This document shows positions 40,201-52,400 of a stretch of 64,000 bases of DNA, in pieces. Each line of letters opens with the position of its first letter. The first letter of the stretch is position 1. Source of the DNA: Volvox africanus (lineage: Eukaryota > Chlorophyta > Chlorophyceae > Chlamydomonadales > Volvocaceae); assembly GCA_030268105.1 (NCBI GenBank), contig BSDZ01000013.1:1097001-1161000 (forward strand), written 5' to 3'. Made by a program: the position numbers and the translations under genes. The notes under the pieces were generated by a model. That model did not search any database, was not told the DNA's origin, and saw only the letters and a program-made list of their open reading frames with translations.

Positions 40201-42471
40201 TGAATCCCCCAGCTCCGGGTAAGTGTACAGAGAACCCTGGGGCCCTATGATCGGATCCAATACCTCTTTTTCTTTCTCTCTCTCTTTCTGTCTTTCACAC
40301 ACAAACATGAACACCCTCTCCCCCCCGGCAAGTTCCTGTAGCCTTGTCCGTCTACCCACCTCCGCCTGTACGGTTGCGGCCACCAGCTGACTCTGAAGCA
40401 CCCGAAGCTCTGCTTCCACCTCGCTCAGCCGGACACTGGTAGCCTGCAGCTCCGCCGTTTGTTTGGCAAGCTGCAAGCCGCAATACACAGACAAGACATG
40501 TCAGCAATGTTGGCTTCAGCGAGGAATATCATAATTGCGGGCAGCAAGAGGCCATGGTAGCGAGTAGGGTACGTAGAAACAAACAAGGAAGATGACTGCC
40601 GGCTGGTCTCAATGCTACGTCCAACAAAGTCTTGCGCCTAGGTGCTTCCACCAGCTCCCATTTGAGCTTCATATCCCCATCTGTTGTGCGTCTTTGTCTT
40701 TCCGGCTTCACAACTGCGCCTGTGTTGTGGACCTTCCCTTCTTGTCTTGTCTCCATCCCTTCGGTACCTCAGGGACATCCCCACTCCACCACTCACTTGT
40801 GCACCGTCAGAGCTCCACTGCTTCTTGGCCGAACTGAGTTCGCCCTGGGCAGCCTCCAGACGCTCCTGCAGTTCCTGATTCATGCCTGTACGAGATACGA
40901 GAACAGCAAGCCGTACATATAACGACAACAGCTTAGCCCGACATTTTGTTGACGATATGACAACGTATAGACGTAGAAATGCAGGGCTGACAACGCGAAC
41001 AGGCAGGACGAGTTAGGGCTTAGCTGATCTAGTCGACGTCTTCATGCCGTGAGTTACGGATTACGAGTTGCTAGGAAAACGTACTTATACACGCACAAAA
41101 ATACACATTTCACCAGGCATATACAGAAGTGAAGGTGCCGGAGTGTAGAAAGCGCTTTTTAGTACGTCAGCCAGGCACTTTTGCGTTGCACCTCCTGACT
41201 TCCCAATATAAAACCCCAACCCCAATATGATGACCATGTTCCGCTGCAGCATGTATCCTTCCCTAGCTTCTGGCAACAACGTTCTTCGACCTGAGAAGGC
41301 GAGGAGGCAAGACCACCTCTCTCAACTGACCCCAGTTCGAGAGCCCGCACCTGTGAGCTGTTCGTTTTCCTGTTCAAGCGCCGCGCAGCGTAACTGTAGC
41401 ACCAGCTGCTGGTCCGCTGCATTGGCTTCCGCCTGTTCAAGCCGCCGCCGAACGCCGGCCACGTCAGCCCGCAACTCGGCCTTGTCGCTGTCCGCCTGAC
41501 GCAGATAGTCGCACAGTTGCGTTGCCTGGTCAATAATGCCCTGGTGTGTGCGTGTGAGAGCCTCAAGCTCGGAGTCTAGCTGTTGCTGCACGGAAAGCGG
41601 CGCGCCAGTCCTGTCCACGTTCACACTGTCTGCGCTTTCCGGTGGCGGCAGGCCTGGCTGACCCATGTGACCTATCTGGGTCAGCGCTGGACCGCATACT
41701 TTTCGCGTCCTGCCAGCGTTGTCGCCCGGAGCCGATTCCTGAGTATCGCAAAGCTTTACATCGTCGATGTCCTCGTGAGGAGCCACGTGGACGTTGACTT
41801 TGGTGGCTGTAGCCACATCAGCATTGGGCCGTTTGTCTTCTACTGCCTGAGCTGTCCCTACCAGGTGCTGATGAAGGAGCTCCTGAAGCTTGGGAGCCAA
41901 GTTAGTGCGCAGGCAGGTGATATGGGTCAGAAGGTGGCTTGCGTGCGACGCACGTTGCTGCAGCTGCGCTTCAAGCTCAGCTCGCTGGCAGATGAGGCCA
42001 TCACGCTCCTTGGCGGCGCGCACGGTGCTGGCTTGCAGATCCTTGAGCTTGACCTTGAGGGCGGAGTTTTCCTGCTCAAGGATGACCTTGGCGCGCTCAA
42101 GCTCCACCAGCACAACTACATCAGCAACCAAGGACAAAAGCAAATGACGGGAAGCAGGACCTAGAGAATGATATGTGACGAGGACATAGCCGTAATACCC
42201 CTTCAAAACTTCAATGGCTAAACTGGATGCGCTTTCCTAGATGGCTCAAGGCGCTGCCAGGACTGCGGAGCGTGAAGTGCCGAGCACAGTGCCACCCACA
42301 GGAAAGAATGTTTACTAAAATGTTGTAATCACTAAGACATGCGAAGTGCCCGTTGGAGTCCTGAGTGAGTGCCACTGTTGCTCCACATTCAATTCCCCTC
42401 GGCAGCTCTGCTACCCTAAAGTTTGAAAACTCACCCTTCTTGCTTGGCACATCCTTGGGCTTGAAGCACAT
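34246..42471 (-). CDS. Coiled-coil plus leucine-rich-repeat (RNI-like) protein
   Basis: Minus-strand exons joining in phase: 42471-42435, 42115-41351, 40885-40797, 40470-40360, 40132-40097, 39546-39400, 38851-38657, 38477-38361, 38166-37819, 37585-37409, 37011-36842, 36598-36427, 36185-35557, 35180-35028, 34555-34246; about 1151 aa. Residues from about 13 to 610 are long heptad-rich coiled coils (VELERAKVILEQENSALK; many LxxELxxAxxxL repeats, QRDLAATQRDLAAARRDLE). The C-terminal 480 residues carry RNI/NLR-type LRRs such as LKRLRLDGNKLGDGGAALL-like and LLRLDLSGQRLEGIGAAGA units, interrupted by a 150-residue Ser/Ala/Thr-rich insert. A scaffold, possibly cytoskeletal or ciliary, is a guess. A small LRR exon (INLNSYDM, about 37219-37242) seems to belong between exons 10 and 11 but lacks an AG acceptor. 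The ATG at 42471 is a 12-codon first exon and could be extended upstream. Confidence 0.75.
34734..34793. repeat. Interleaved inverted repeats in an LRR-gene intron
   Basis: Arms 34734-34748 and 34763-34777 (15 bp, AAACAGTTAGGTTGG and complement) enclose the segment TTAAGTTCCTG (34752-34762), which is itself complementary to 34783-34793. The two stems exclude each other unless a pseudoknot forms. Confidence 0.85.
38985..39066. repeat. GTAC-rich cluster
   Basis: Intronic stretch with repeated ACGTAC / CAGTAC / GTACGCCATACAG pieces, for example two copies of GTACGCCATACAG at the two ends. It forms a loose degenerate repeat. Confidence 0.6.
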
Positions 42472-43039
42472 TTTGAGTTGTTTGCCTGTCTATATCCCTT
42501 TTATTCTGAACTGCGTCTCAAACCGAGCACCATAACTTCAGAGCGCCTGCAAAAGCTTAACAGAAGCTCGTATTTGGACCCAACGATAAAGCTTACTGTA
42601 TACTGTAAGTGAATTGTGGTTCAGTGAGTGTGTATGCAGCCGGTCATCAGCTTTCCAAATCAGTCGAATTCAACCTGGATCCAAGGCAACCGTGATGATG
42701 CACGGCATGCAATCCCATGACAAGCTTCCTATTACTCGACCCTTCGGATTCCTTGAATTTGTCCTTCTTGCATGATTACGTTCCTTACCTGGGTACATGC
42801 TGTTTAGGTGCTTCGTGTTCATGGCTGGAGAGTTGAGACGGACTTAGTGCACGTGAGGGGTGACATTTGAGTATCCTGCTATTGAATTTCGGTTCAACAT
42901 CATGTTTCAAGGGTGAGATCTGATTGCCTTTTCTCTAGCTTTGGAATGATTTTTCGGATTAGGTGACTCGACCCGCTCTGAACGGGTAGCAAATTATCAA
43001 ACACCGCAAATCCCCGTTGCTGCAGATTGAAAAAAGCTT
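42472..43039. other. Spacer upstream of the coiled-coil/LRR gene
   Basis: 568 bp between the first exon of the coiled-coil/LRR gene and the stop codon of the next minus-strand gene. It presumably holds the promoter of the former; no motif was assigned. Confidence 0.4.
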
Positions 43040-44419
43040 TCAGTAAGGGGCATTCTTCAGAAGTGGAAACCCTTGAAGGTAATATTGGGTTCCCCCGCGG
43101 CCTTCGTCGAAGCTAGCTTGATGTCCTTCCATTTGCAACATGCCCACCGCAGCTAGCACGGCGCTTCGTGATGAAACAATGCCTGTTCGATCAAAGTTAA
43201 AGTCAGAGGTCCCATCCAGCGACTTGTCCGTAACGGGCGTGTCGACTAAGAACGGTTTTGCGTCTAGCTTCTCAGGCATGCACAGCAGTTTACCAGGCTC
43301 TGGCGGGCAGGAGGCCTGGGGCTCAAACTTATTAGGGGACGCTGCCGCGCCTTTACGTGGCCGGTCCGGTGCCACCGTATTATCCGCTGCGTCGCCGCTA
43401 CCAACTTCCGGCGCGAACGGTTTATCTGCGTCGGCCATCACCGGCTTGTCGCAGTCACCTCCAACTGCAAACACAACAGCATGGGGGGGTACTTCAACGT
43501 TGCTTGCCAAAGACGCGTCGCGATCAACATCTGAGAAGGATGCACCAAAGCCGTCCAGGCTCAGCGGGCTCTTTCGGTCTGGCAGCAAGAACGCCCGGAA
43601 CGCTCTGACTGAAGAGTTCACCGCAATCGAGCCAATGGGACAATCCTTGGGCGGATCTGGTTCCTTTCACGAGGAGTGCATTGAAGATATTCGGTGGTCT
43701 CCCGGATCCAGGAACGCACAGAAAGCCCAGGCCCAGGCCCAAGCGGGATGCGAGGACGAGGATTGTCCTCCGTTGACAGCGCAGAGGGCCGTGGTGCGAA
43801 CGGGTTCACTGATGGCGACACCCCGCTGACGATCTTTCCTCACCACCAAGCTTTTCGCGTGGAGCGGTCAGGCTATTCTTCCAATGGCTAGGACAGTATG
43901 TCGCTGAGGTTTTCGGCGATCTGGAAGCTTGGTGGCAAGTTTCCAACACAGAAAGGCTAGGATACGCTGTTTGGGCGTATGTTGATTCTTACTGGAGGCG
44001 TGTTGTGGCATCTCCAGCTACTTTGCATGGGCATGTGCTTTAAGTCAAGTCAAATTTAAAAAGGTGGTGCCCTGTAATGACCACTTAGGAAAGGAATGTT
44101 TTACAATGGTGAAAAGTACCAGTCGTGGTTTATATTGTATGCATGCTTCTAACGGTCTTTACAAAATCATGTGACCCTGACCGAGCGTGTCTGTGTTCAG
44201 GGGTGAGATTTTTGTGACTTATGTGCACGAATATGAAGGGCCCATCTTACTTGACGAGGCTAGTTCACGAATGGACTCAAGACTGCCATTTAGATATGTG
44301 TGCTCCGATTTCTTGTAGGGCTCGAAGAGGTTGACAGCTGGAACTGGAAGCTGGATGGGGATGTTAGGGGGCACTGCTACAGGTTGCATGAGGTCCAGCC
44401 CACAGATGCTATTGAACCG
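43040..44419 (-). CDS. Unrecognised minus-strand gene, 5' part unresolved
   Basis: Two exons fit: 44419-44251 (acceptor TTTCTTGCAG, donor A|GTAAGA; contains IPIQLPVPAVNLFEPYKKSE) and about 43658-43040, ending in a stop after LQGFPLLKNAPY. The join gives a continuous frame (RELASSN|PPKDCPIGS-like), but the second acceptor (GGAACCAG) has a poor pyrimidine tract. No domain is recognised. The plus strand of the 3' exon is also open for 229 codons (43140-43829), so the strand is not certain; I favour minus because exon 44419-44251 has strong splice sites and C/G-ending codons. The gene could alternatively be the 5' part of the coiled-coil/LRR gene if a donor lies before the stop. Confidence 0.4.
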
Positions 44420-46475
44420 CTGCAAGAAATAAGGCGACTAAGCCTGTTTTCAACTTTCCTTTCTGCCTGGCATACAGTCTGAGAGGTGATGCGGCGCACA
44501 ATTTATGCCGGGGGCGCATGCTAACTTTAGCAGGGATTATCTCGTGACTGTGCATATTGAGTCCGTGAGCACCTGCAGCAAGGTAGGAAGGCTAGGGGCT
44601 CATGGAGCTTTGGAAAGCCCCGAAGCTAAGGGTAGGGGGTCAGAAAACATCTGACCCGGTCAAATTGATGATCCACACAGGGGGGGGTCCCTAGGGCCAG
44701 TCCAACTGGTTTCATGCAATGGAGGAGCTTTACCGCTTTTGTGTGACGCGCTGCAGGTTAGCGCGCGATTGATCACTGTGAGTGGAAAGGGGAAAGGGGA
44801 AGGCTTTATGCTGCTGGCTGGGCTGAGCGATATTTATTGAACGTGGCGCATGGGTGTGATCATGTGCATAACTAACAGCATGGGATGGTTAACCAGGATG
44901 ACGATAGCGCCATTGCTGCTGCTGATGATGATGGTGATTTTGATGATTGTGGTGGGGGTGGGGGTGAGTTACCCTAAGTATGTTGATGTTGTGGGGCGTG
45001 CGCCTTTAAAAAGTGTTATTGCGCGCCTGCTGTCCTTGGAACAGGGTGCATAAGGTCCATATACGCTGTGCATGAAGCACGATGTGAACAGTCATGGTGA
45101 CAAAGTCAAAGTGGTGCATGGATGGCGTCTGTAAAAAGATTAACTGTTTTTTGGTCGCTAACGTTTGCTGATGAGAAAAACGCTTTCAACCGAGCAGCAG
45201 CCACATGTGGCTTAAGCCAACAGCTTATCGTTCCAGGATGAGTTTTTGCCGAGTTAAATTGTATTGCAAGGAGCCCTGCTGTACTAGCTGTATGTGTTCG
45301 GCGCCAAAAAGTGTGTACCACCGAGCTTGTGAAATAACTGTTTTTTGGTCGTTGCGGCTATGTTTCAGGTCACAACCGGCACTTGGCTGCAAATCTTCAC
45401 CTATCATGGGGCATGCATTATTGTAGTTGTTTGTTATATTTGAATGTGCCGTGTTTGATATGCACATCGCGTTATTCGTTGCCACTGCTGTGGCCGTATG
45501 CATGCTGTACTGAAGGCCTTTTCCCCGGACGAGCGCTACCGGATGCAACCCGATGCAACGCAGCCGACTGAGCAGGAGGAGGCCCAGCCGTTCCGCTGCC
45601 GGAAGCTGCAGATGATCCATTCATCACTCAGCTGGGAACCATGTCCGGACACCCCTGAATGTTTATAGATGAGCCAGCCTAGCTTTATATCCATCGGCAC
45701 ACCTATCGCTGTACAAAAGATACGATTATCACACCATCGTAGGCGACGAGCAACGCAAACACTGTGGAAAGCCTCGGGCCAGTCGTATTGCAGAGATCTA
45801 CATAATGCTCATGAGTTCATCATATGTTACTTAGCACAACCTTGAAGCATGGCCTGGTGATGACATGGATGTTTGGTCAGGTAAGTTTTCGGCTTTCGAC
45901 ACGCCCATGCTCGCCGAAGGTTTGCTCGCCAAAGGTTGTTTGAGGCTACTGCACGCGCATTTGAGGTTGATAATATATTAGAAATGGATGTGATAAGGGC
46001 TCATAGGGTCATGTGAAGGACGCTTTATCGCTTCACGTGGTAAAAAAACAATATCGCTCATAAGTTCCTTTGACTTTAGGATTCAACAACATCACCACGA
46101 AATTTGATTCATTTCCTTTCTTTCTTCATTGCGCCCAAATGTACGCCGATTCTGTGACCTAATAGCCATATTGAGTACCTGATTACCCTGAACGATGAGT
46201 ACAACGATAGTAAAAAAGACTAGTTTCAGCATAAGTTGTGCTGGGCATGCGTTCGTCGCACTTTCAGGCCATCAGGTCAATGCACCAACCGTCGCAAGGA
46301 CCACCCCCGTACGTGCGTTGCCAAACGTACTGCTGGAAATGTACCACCACAGTCAATTTCATTCGTTATTGGCTACTTGACTTCAGTGAAAAAGAATGTT
46401 CATCTTATCCCGCAAAAAGTGGTAATTGATTCGTTTACTTGTCCCTATTCGGACACAGAACATGAACGAAAGGAT
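44420..46475. other. Gene-poor interval with one orphan exon
   Basis: No complete gene is seen. It includes GAT/TGATGATG simple sequence near 44920-44960 and the orphan terminal exon 45516-45668. The last few hundred bases should contain the receptor-like kinase promoter. Confidence 0.4.
45516..45668 (+). CDS. Orphan terminal exon, unknown protein
   Basis: A 51-codon open stretch ending in TAG, with strong C/G-ending codon use (SPDERYRMQPDATQPTEQEE ... FRCRKLQMIHSSLSWEP). The frame stays open upstream to about 45460, and an AG precedes the first codon used here. Its upstream exons were not found, so this may be the 3' end of a plus-strand gene whose other parts I could not see. The opposite strand is also partly open but with poorer codons. 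Confidence 0.35.
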   Translation, partial: AFSPDERYRMQPDATQPTEQEEAQPFRCRKLQMIHSSLSWEPCPDTPECL

Positions 46476-49400
46476 ATGGCGATGAAAGCGAGCATGAGAT
46501 TCATTCTGCTCCTCGCGTGCTTCGCCCTTGTGTGGTGCCAGGCTGCCCTAGGAACTTACGTTCAAACAACGACAGAGCTTTTTGTGGCATTAGGCGAATT
46601 ATCAATCACAAACATCTTCTTAAACGATACCCTGACGGTAAACGCGAAGGACTGGCCAAGGACTGTGAACATCACGCGGTCGGTTCTCGTCTCAGCAACA
46701 TCCGAGCGACTTGCAGCGAAGAAATATGTGTTGTTGGACTTTAAGAACGTAGCAATGATGTTCCAGCTTGTCCCCGGAGTCAACCTGACGTTTCGCGGGC
46801 TTGAGGTAGGGTTCGGTTGGATTCGCCATTTTGGCCACACAGAACACAATACCCCCATTTCCAGAAATTGTCATATTTATCTGAGATCTAAAACACGAGG
46901 TCGGGCAGCGTGGGGATTGTATAATATGGGTCGGCTGGCGAAGAGGGAAATAGACACAAGCGGGGCCAGCTCGGGTCGCTGATGGGACGTGTTCACACCG
47001 TAGCCTACATTAATGCCTTAAGTGGGCTTGACAGTGCTGTATTATATCACATGTACTATATTTCTCTGTTGGAGAAATGGACAGTGCATTTTATTTTGGG
47101 ATACTATACGTACGGTGCTCACGAGATACAGTACGGCACACAAATGAATGAGATTGGTTTATGGGCACCGTCGTGAGAAAGAGTTCAGAAAGTATGGCAT
47201 GATTGCCTCGCCGGACCATTTGACAGATACAGGGCGGCATGGGGATGAGATTAGGGATCTCCAGGTGGGGGGGGGACTATAGAAAAACACGCACACTCGT
47301 AGCTTGGGAAATGTCCCAGGGGGAAGGAGTCCTTCCTTAAACCCCCAACTTTTGCACGTTGTCATGATGTTTTTCCTTACTCGGGACTTCGAGGCTTCGT
47401 TGTCATCGTTATAGTATCCATACGTTTGGCTTCCCCCCTTCTCTTTCCCTTCCCTTTCCACTCTCTACTCTCTACAACCCATGTGGATCCCGCTCCACAC
47501 CATACACACACACATGTACACATACACACACACGCGCGCGCGCGCCTCGCACGTGCGCAGCTGGTCAACCACTACGACACTGTGGGCCCTACGTTCCGAC
47601 CGCTTCGGCAATCCGTTGGTGCGACAGTTATCTTCAGCGATTGCGTGCAGCGCCGTCGTGCGGGTTTGCCACTCAAGGCGGCCATTGTCAACATGCGGGA
47701 GGCCACTCGGCCTACGGGCGTGTCGGGTGGACAGGTGGGGTATGGTAGCTCCTAAACCCCTTTTTCCCTGCCGTACCCCTCCCCTTTGTCCCCGTCCGGA
47801 TTTACTTTATTCGCCTTTTCCCACATCCCCCCTTTCAGCAGCAGTACCAGGATGTCGTATATTCGCCCCCTAACCCCCTAACCCCCCAACCCCGTCTTTC
47901 TGAAGCCTCGGTCTGACACACCGAGAGTGTGTTTGCCGTATTTGTTTGATCAAAACTACAGGGCAGAACAGATTCGATGACGAAAGGGCCCTACACAGCT
48001 ACGCTAGCCAGGAGTCTCTTTCCGAATATGTGCGTGTATGTCGTACACTAAGGGTATCTCCGTACCCTACATAATCGGTCTTTCCGTTTCCATTTTAAAG
48101 GTTTCCTATCCGTGCCGTATCACTTACCCCGTATCTTGCTGTGCCCTGCCGTGCCTTGCCGTGCTGTGCTGTGCTGCGCTGCACCGTGCGCTGTGTTGCT
48201 GCAGGTGTGTGTAGCCATCAGAAACTTCACGTACACATCCACGAGGAGCCCCTCGCTCATTGCAGTACCGGACGCAGTCAACATGTCGGATTATTCCACG
48301 ACGGTGACGCCCGATAGGTGTGTGTATGTGTGAGGGTGTATGCATTTGCTTACCACATCATATCTGGCCGAGCAGCCGGGCACGTGTCAAAGCTAGATAC
48401 CCCATACGAGTGGAACTCGAAAAGCCGTCCGGGAAGGTAAGGACGCTCCTCGCAGTAACCTTAGCAGCTCCCTCTTTTCCCCTTTCATTGCTGGAGATTA
48501 ACTAGAGGATGCTGGACGAGACTAACTAGAGGGTTTCTTTGTGTGCTTGTGGAGTTAGGTTCAGGCTTACGACCATGCTCGGCGAGTTGTCGATATCCGA
48601 CCTCTGTTTGTCATTAACTTTTAAGATAATAATGTTTAATATAATAATTATTCCTGATTCATTACTTCCTGTACGATCAATCGGTTTCTGTTACGGTTCT
48701 TGTTCCGGTTTGTTTGAATGGGATTCTATTTGTTGCAGTTCCCTCGCGTACCAGAACCTGTACTACGGCGGTTACACGTATACAACCGTCAATTCGTACT
48801 ATTTCGTGGACAACATCGTCTCGGACGAGTGTTTGGCTGTGCGGCCGGGAACAGAGTGCGTCACATTGCTGCTGCAGCAGCTGGACGGCGTGAGGGCGGG
48901 TGCAGACGGTGGTGAAACGGGCAAGAGCCGTGCCTCTTCCACCGTGGTGGTGAGGAAGGGGCGAGGATGGGGAGGGGAGGGAGAGGAGGGGAAGAAGGGG
49001 GAAGGGGGGGGCGGGACGAAACACAGACACACAGAAGATTCTATGTCAAGCAATGTCGTAATTCTGCTACTCCTACTCCCCTGGTGTGCATACGGGAGGT
49101 CAGAAGTCGAGTCAACGGGGAGACCCTTAAACGGTAAACGAGGATGGCGCATGATTTTACCCCGCTAATGCGTTTCCTCCCCCCCCCCCAACACACACAC
49201 ACACACACACACACACCGCATGGCTTGCAGGTCGTCGTTGCCGTCGTCGTCCCCGTTGCTGTCATAGTTCTCGCGGCCGCCACCGCTGCGGTGCTGTTTC
49301 GCCGTTGGCGGCAGCGGCGGTGGCGGCGGCGCCGGCAGAGGCAGGGGGAGAGCAAGCAGCCTATGAGCTCAAGGGATTTGGAGGACGGTGGGGGCAAGGG

Positions 49401-52400
49401 CCGGTCGCCGCCCTCCTTGGCGACTGTCCATGACAGCGGCTGCATCTTCCTGGGCTTGGAGGAGGACCAGCAGCTACCCGAGTGGTCGCCGCTGGCTGCT
49501 GACGTGGTGAGGGAGGAACGGGCCGAGTCGTACCCCGCCGAGCACCGGGAATGATGCGAAGGAGATGCTTTTTGTGTGTGTATGAGCCCATGTTTACTTG
49601 TTTGTTTTTTTGGGGGGGGATAACATATTAAGAGTGCGTGCATGTGTGTGCATTAAGAGTATGTGCATGTTTCACAGAAACGACAGTTTGTACGGCAGGA
49701 AGAACCAAGCTCTGAATGTACAAAACGGGAACACAGTCGGGAAAACGTATGAGGGCCAGCTTCAAGAGGAGAAAACTGCTTAACTGTTTGTGTACGACGG
49801 TCGACAAACGACGTAAGCGGCGTTGTGTGGACACTGTCATTTTGTGACTGAGGTTTCCCATCCTTTTTCATTCTTTATTTGTATAATATTTTGTTTTTAT
49901 GGATTTAATATATTAATTTTTTGTTTTTTATTTTTTATTTTGTGATTGACCGGGCACCGAGCAGGTGGAGGAGGAAGAAGAAGATGGGATTACGGGCCGT
50001 AAGCCGATTGGTACGGCGACGTGGGCCGGCTCCAGCAACTTCGCCGACACAGACTTTATTTCCTCGCCGCTGGCGGGAATCGGGGATCAGCAGCAACAGC
50101 ACCAGCAGCACCAGCAGCACCAAGGGCGGCTGGCAACTTCGACTTCAGATGCAGCGTGGGCGTCGGCGTCGGCGTCATGTGCGCGCGGCTCGGAGCTTCT
50201 GCGCCCGGCTATGTCCACGCAAGTTTTCAATGGTGGCGGCGGCGGCGGGGACGAAGATAACAGGGGAAGTAGGCCTGGCGACGGAGCCGCCGCCGAAGGC
50301 GGCGGTAGCGGTGGCGGAGCCGCGACTGCCGTTCGAGTTGGCGGCGACGGCGGCAGGCAGGCTGCGGCGGCGGCGGACAGGGATCCCACCAACTCTGACC
50401 GAGGCAGCGGCGGCGCCGCCGCCCCTCCGGACATGCAGGCGGAACTGGGTCGCATGGCCCAGGAGCTCCGCGCGAGTGTGAAAGACGAGGCGATCAAATT
50501 GGAGACGGTTATTGGCTACGGTTCGTTCGGTACGGTGTACAAAGGTACGGTACGGCAAAACCCTGCAGAAATGAACTGGTGTACGACGAACGAATTTAGG
50601 AAGTTGGGGTTGCTGCTGATGTCCTAAGCCCTCGATGTATGACGGATGGCCATCTTGGCTGCAATCTTCGGTGTACGATCTTCCGTACAGCATAAGGAGC
50701 TTGTACGGCCACTAAAGGGGTTCCCCCCGGGGCCGATCTTTTCATCTCCGTGAATGTACCATACACATGTCGTGCTTCCATTTCAGTGTGTTTGCCACAG
50801 GGAAAGGGAAAGGGAAAGGAAAGGAAAAGTTTACTTTTTGTGAATTGGGTTTTTTCTTCACTGCATTTCCTGAACAGGCACCTGGCAGGGCTTGCCTGTA
50901 GCGGTGAAGACGCTCGTATTTTCCATATCAAATGAAAATAGGCGGCGGGCGCTACAGGAGGCAGCGCTTTGCGCCAGCATCAATCATCCGAACGTCGTGG
51001 TGAGTCATGATTCTATCCGTTGACCGCGAGCCGTTTGACCGCGAGCCATATGAGCAGTTCGGTATTTTTTAGGCTTGAGGAAATATCCCCCGTATGAAGG
51101 CTGGACGGATGGAGAGAGGCGCCAATCTCAGTATTTTAAAATGTCATCTTAGGGTTTTCAAGACTCGCCATTCCATTCCCTGATTCGGTGTCGTCTGTAC
51201 ATCTCGCGTCTTCACTCCTTCCTACGGCCTGGTGCACGAAAACTCCTACCATCATCATTAACATGATATAGTATTATTTATATTTATTTATTGTATTTTA
51301 TATTACGATGACGAAATAACCATCATTCATCAGATCTCTATTTGTATTTCTTTCTTTTATATTACTATTATTTCTATTTCTATTTCTATTTCTATTTCTA
51401 TTTCTATTTCTATTTCTATTTCTATTTCTATTTCTATTTCTATTTCTATTTCTATTCTATTTCTATTTCTATTTCTATTTCTATTTCTATTTCTATTTCT
51501 ATTTCTATTTTTTCTGCATTATTGCAACCTGGCGGCCGTCCATCACATTTCCCTATCCCTGCCCCCCGCTCAATCCACGAGGAGTTCTTCCTTGTGGTGA
51601 TGCAGAGATATAATATATTATAGTTTTATTATGATATATTTTATTACTATGTTTCAAAATATAGTTCTAAAATATGCAATATACAATGTTATAATAAAAA
51701 TATATATTATATAGTTTTTTACATGAAACAAGAAAGAGTTTGTTTTGAAGCTTTTAAAATTAAAAAGTCCCTCGCGTCCATCCGACCGTCCGTAAGGCGA
51801 CGTACTCGAGCGAGCTGCAGCCATTGGCCACTCTAGGTACAGGCCCGCCCTCGGCGACATCGGCGGAGGATGGTCCGCAAATAAGCGGCAATGGCGGGGA
51901 ATGCGATTTGTCGCGGATAGTGGTGAGGGTTTTGGGGGGAAGGGTACGCTGTGCATGCTGACGGTGCTGGGCGGGCTCAGGGGCTGAGTCCGCGCCGTGA
52001 GATCGGGTTTTGCATGCACGTGCCGTGTGCCGTGTGACGGGTTTTCCGTGAATTCCGTGAATTTACGGGAATTTACGGGAATTCCGTGTGCCTTGTGCAT
52101 GTGGTTTCGAAGCATGGTTCTACCAGCCGTGATTACCCCACCCCTCCCAACTTTCCCCGCTCTCTCTCCCCTCTACCCCTCGTGGTAGGAGTGGCGGCTG
52201 TACATTGTGCAGGAGTTCGCCGACGGCGGCCCTTTGGGAAAACTGTACGGCAATAAGGCCTTATGGCCTTCCCCCGGTGTGGTGAACTTGGTGAGCGGGG
52301 TGCGTGCGATACGGGGGGGGAGAGGAACAGAATGGAGTTGGAGTTTGTGGGGTTGGAGGCGGGAGACGGGGGAGAGCGAGTGCGTGTATGTATGTGTGTA

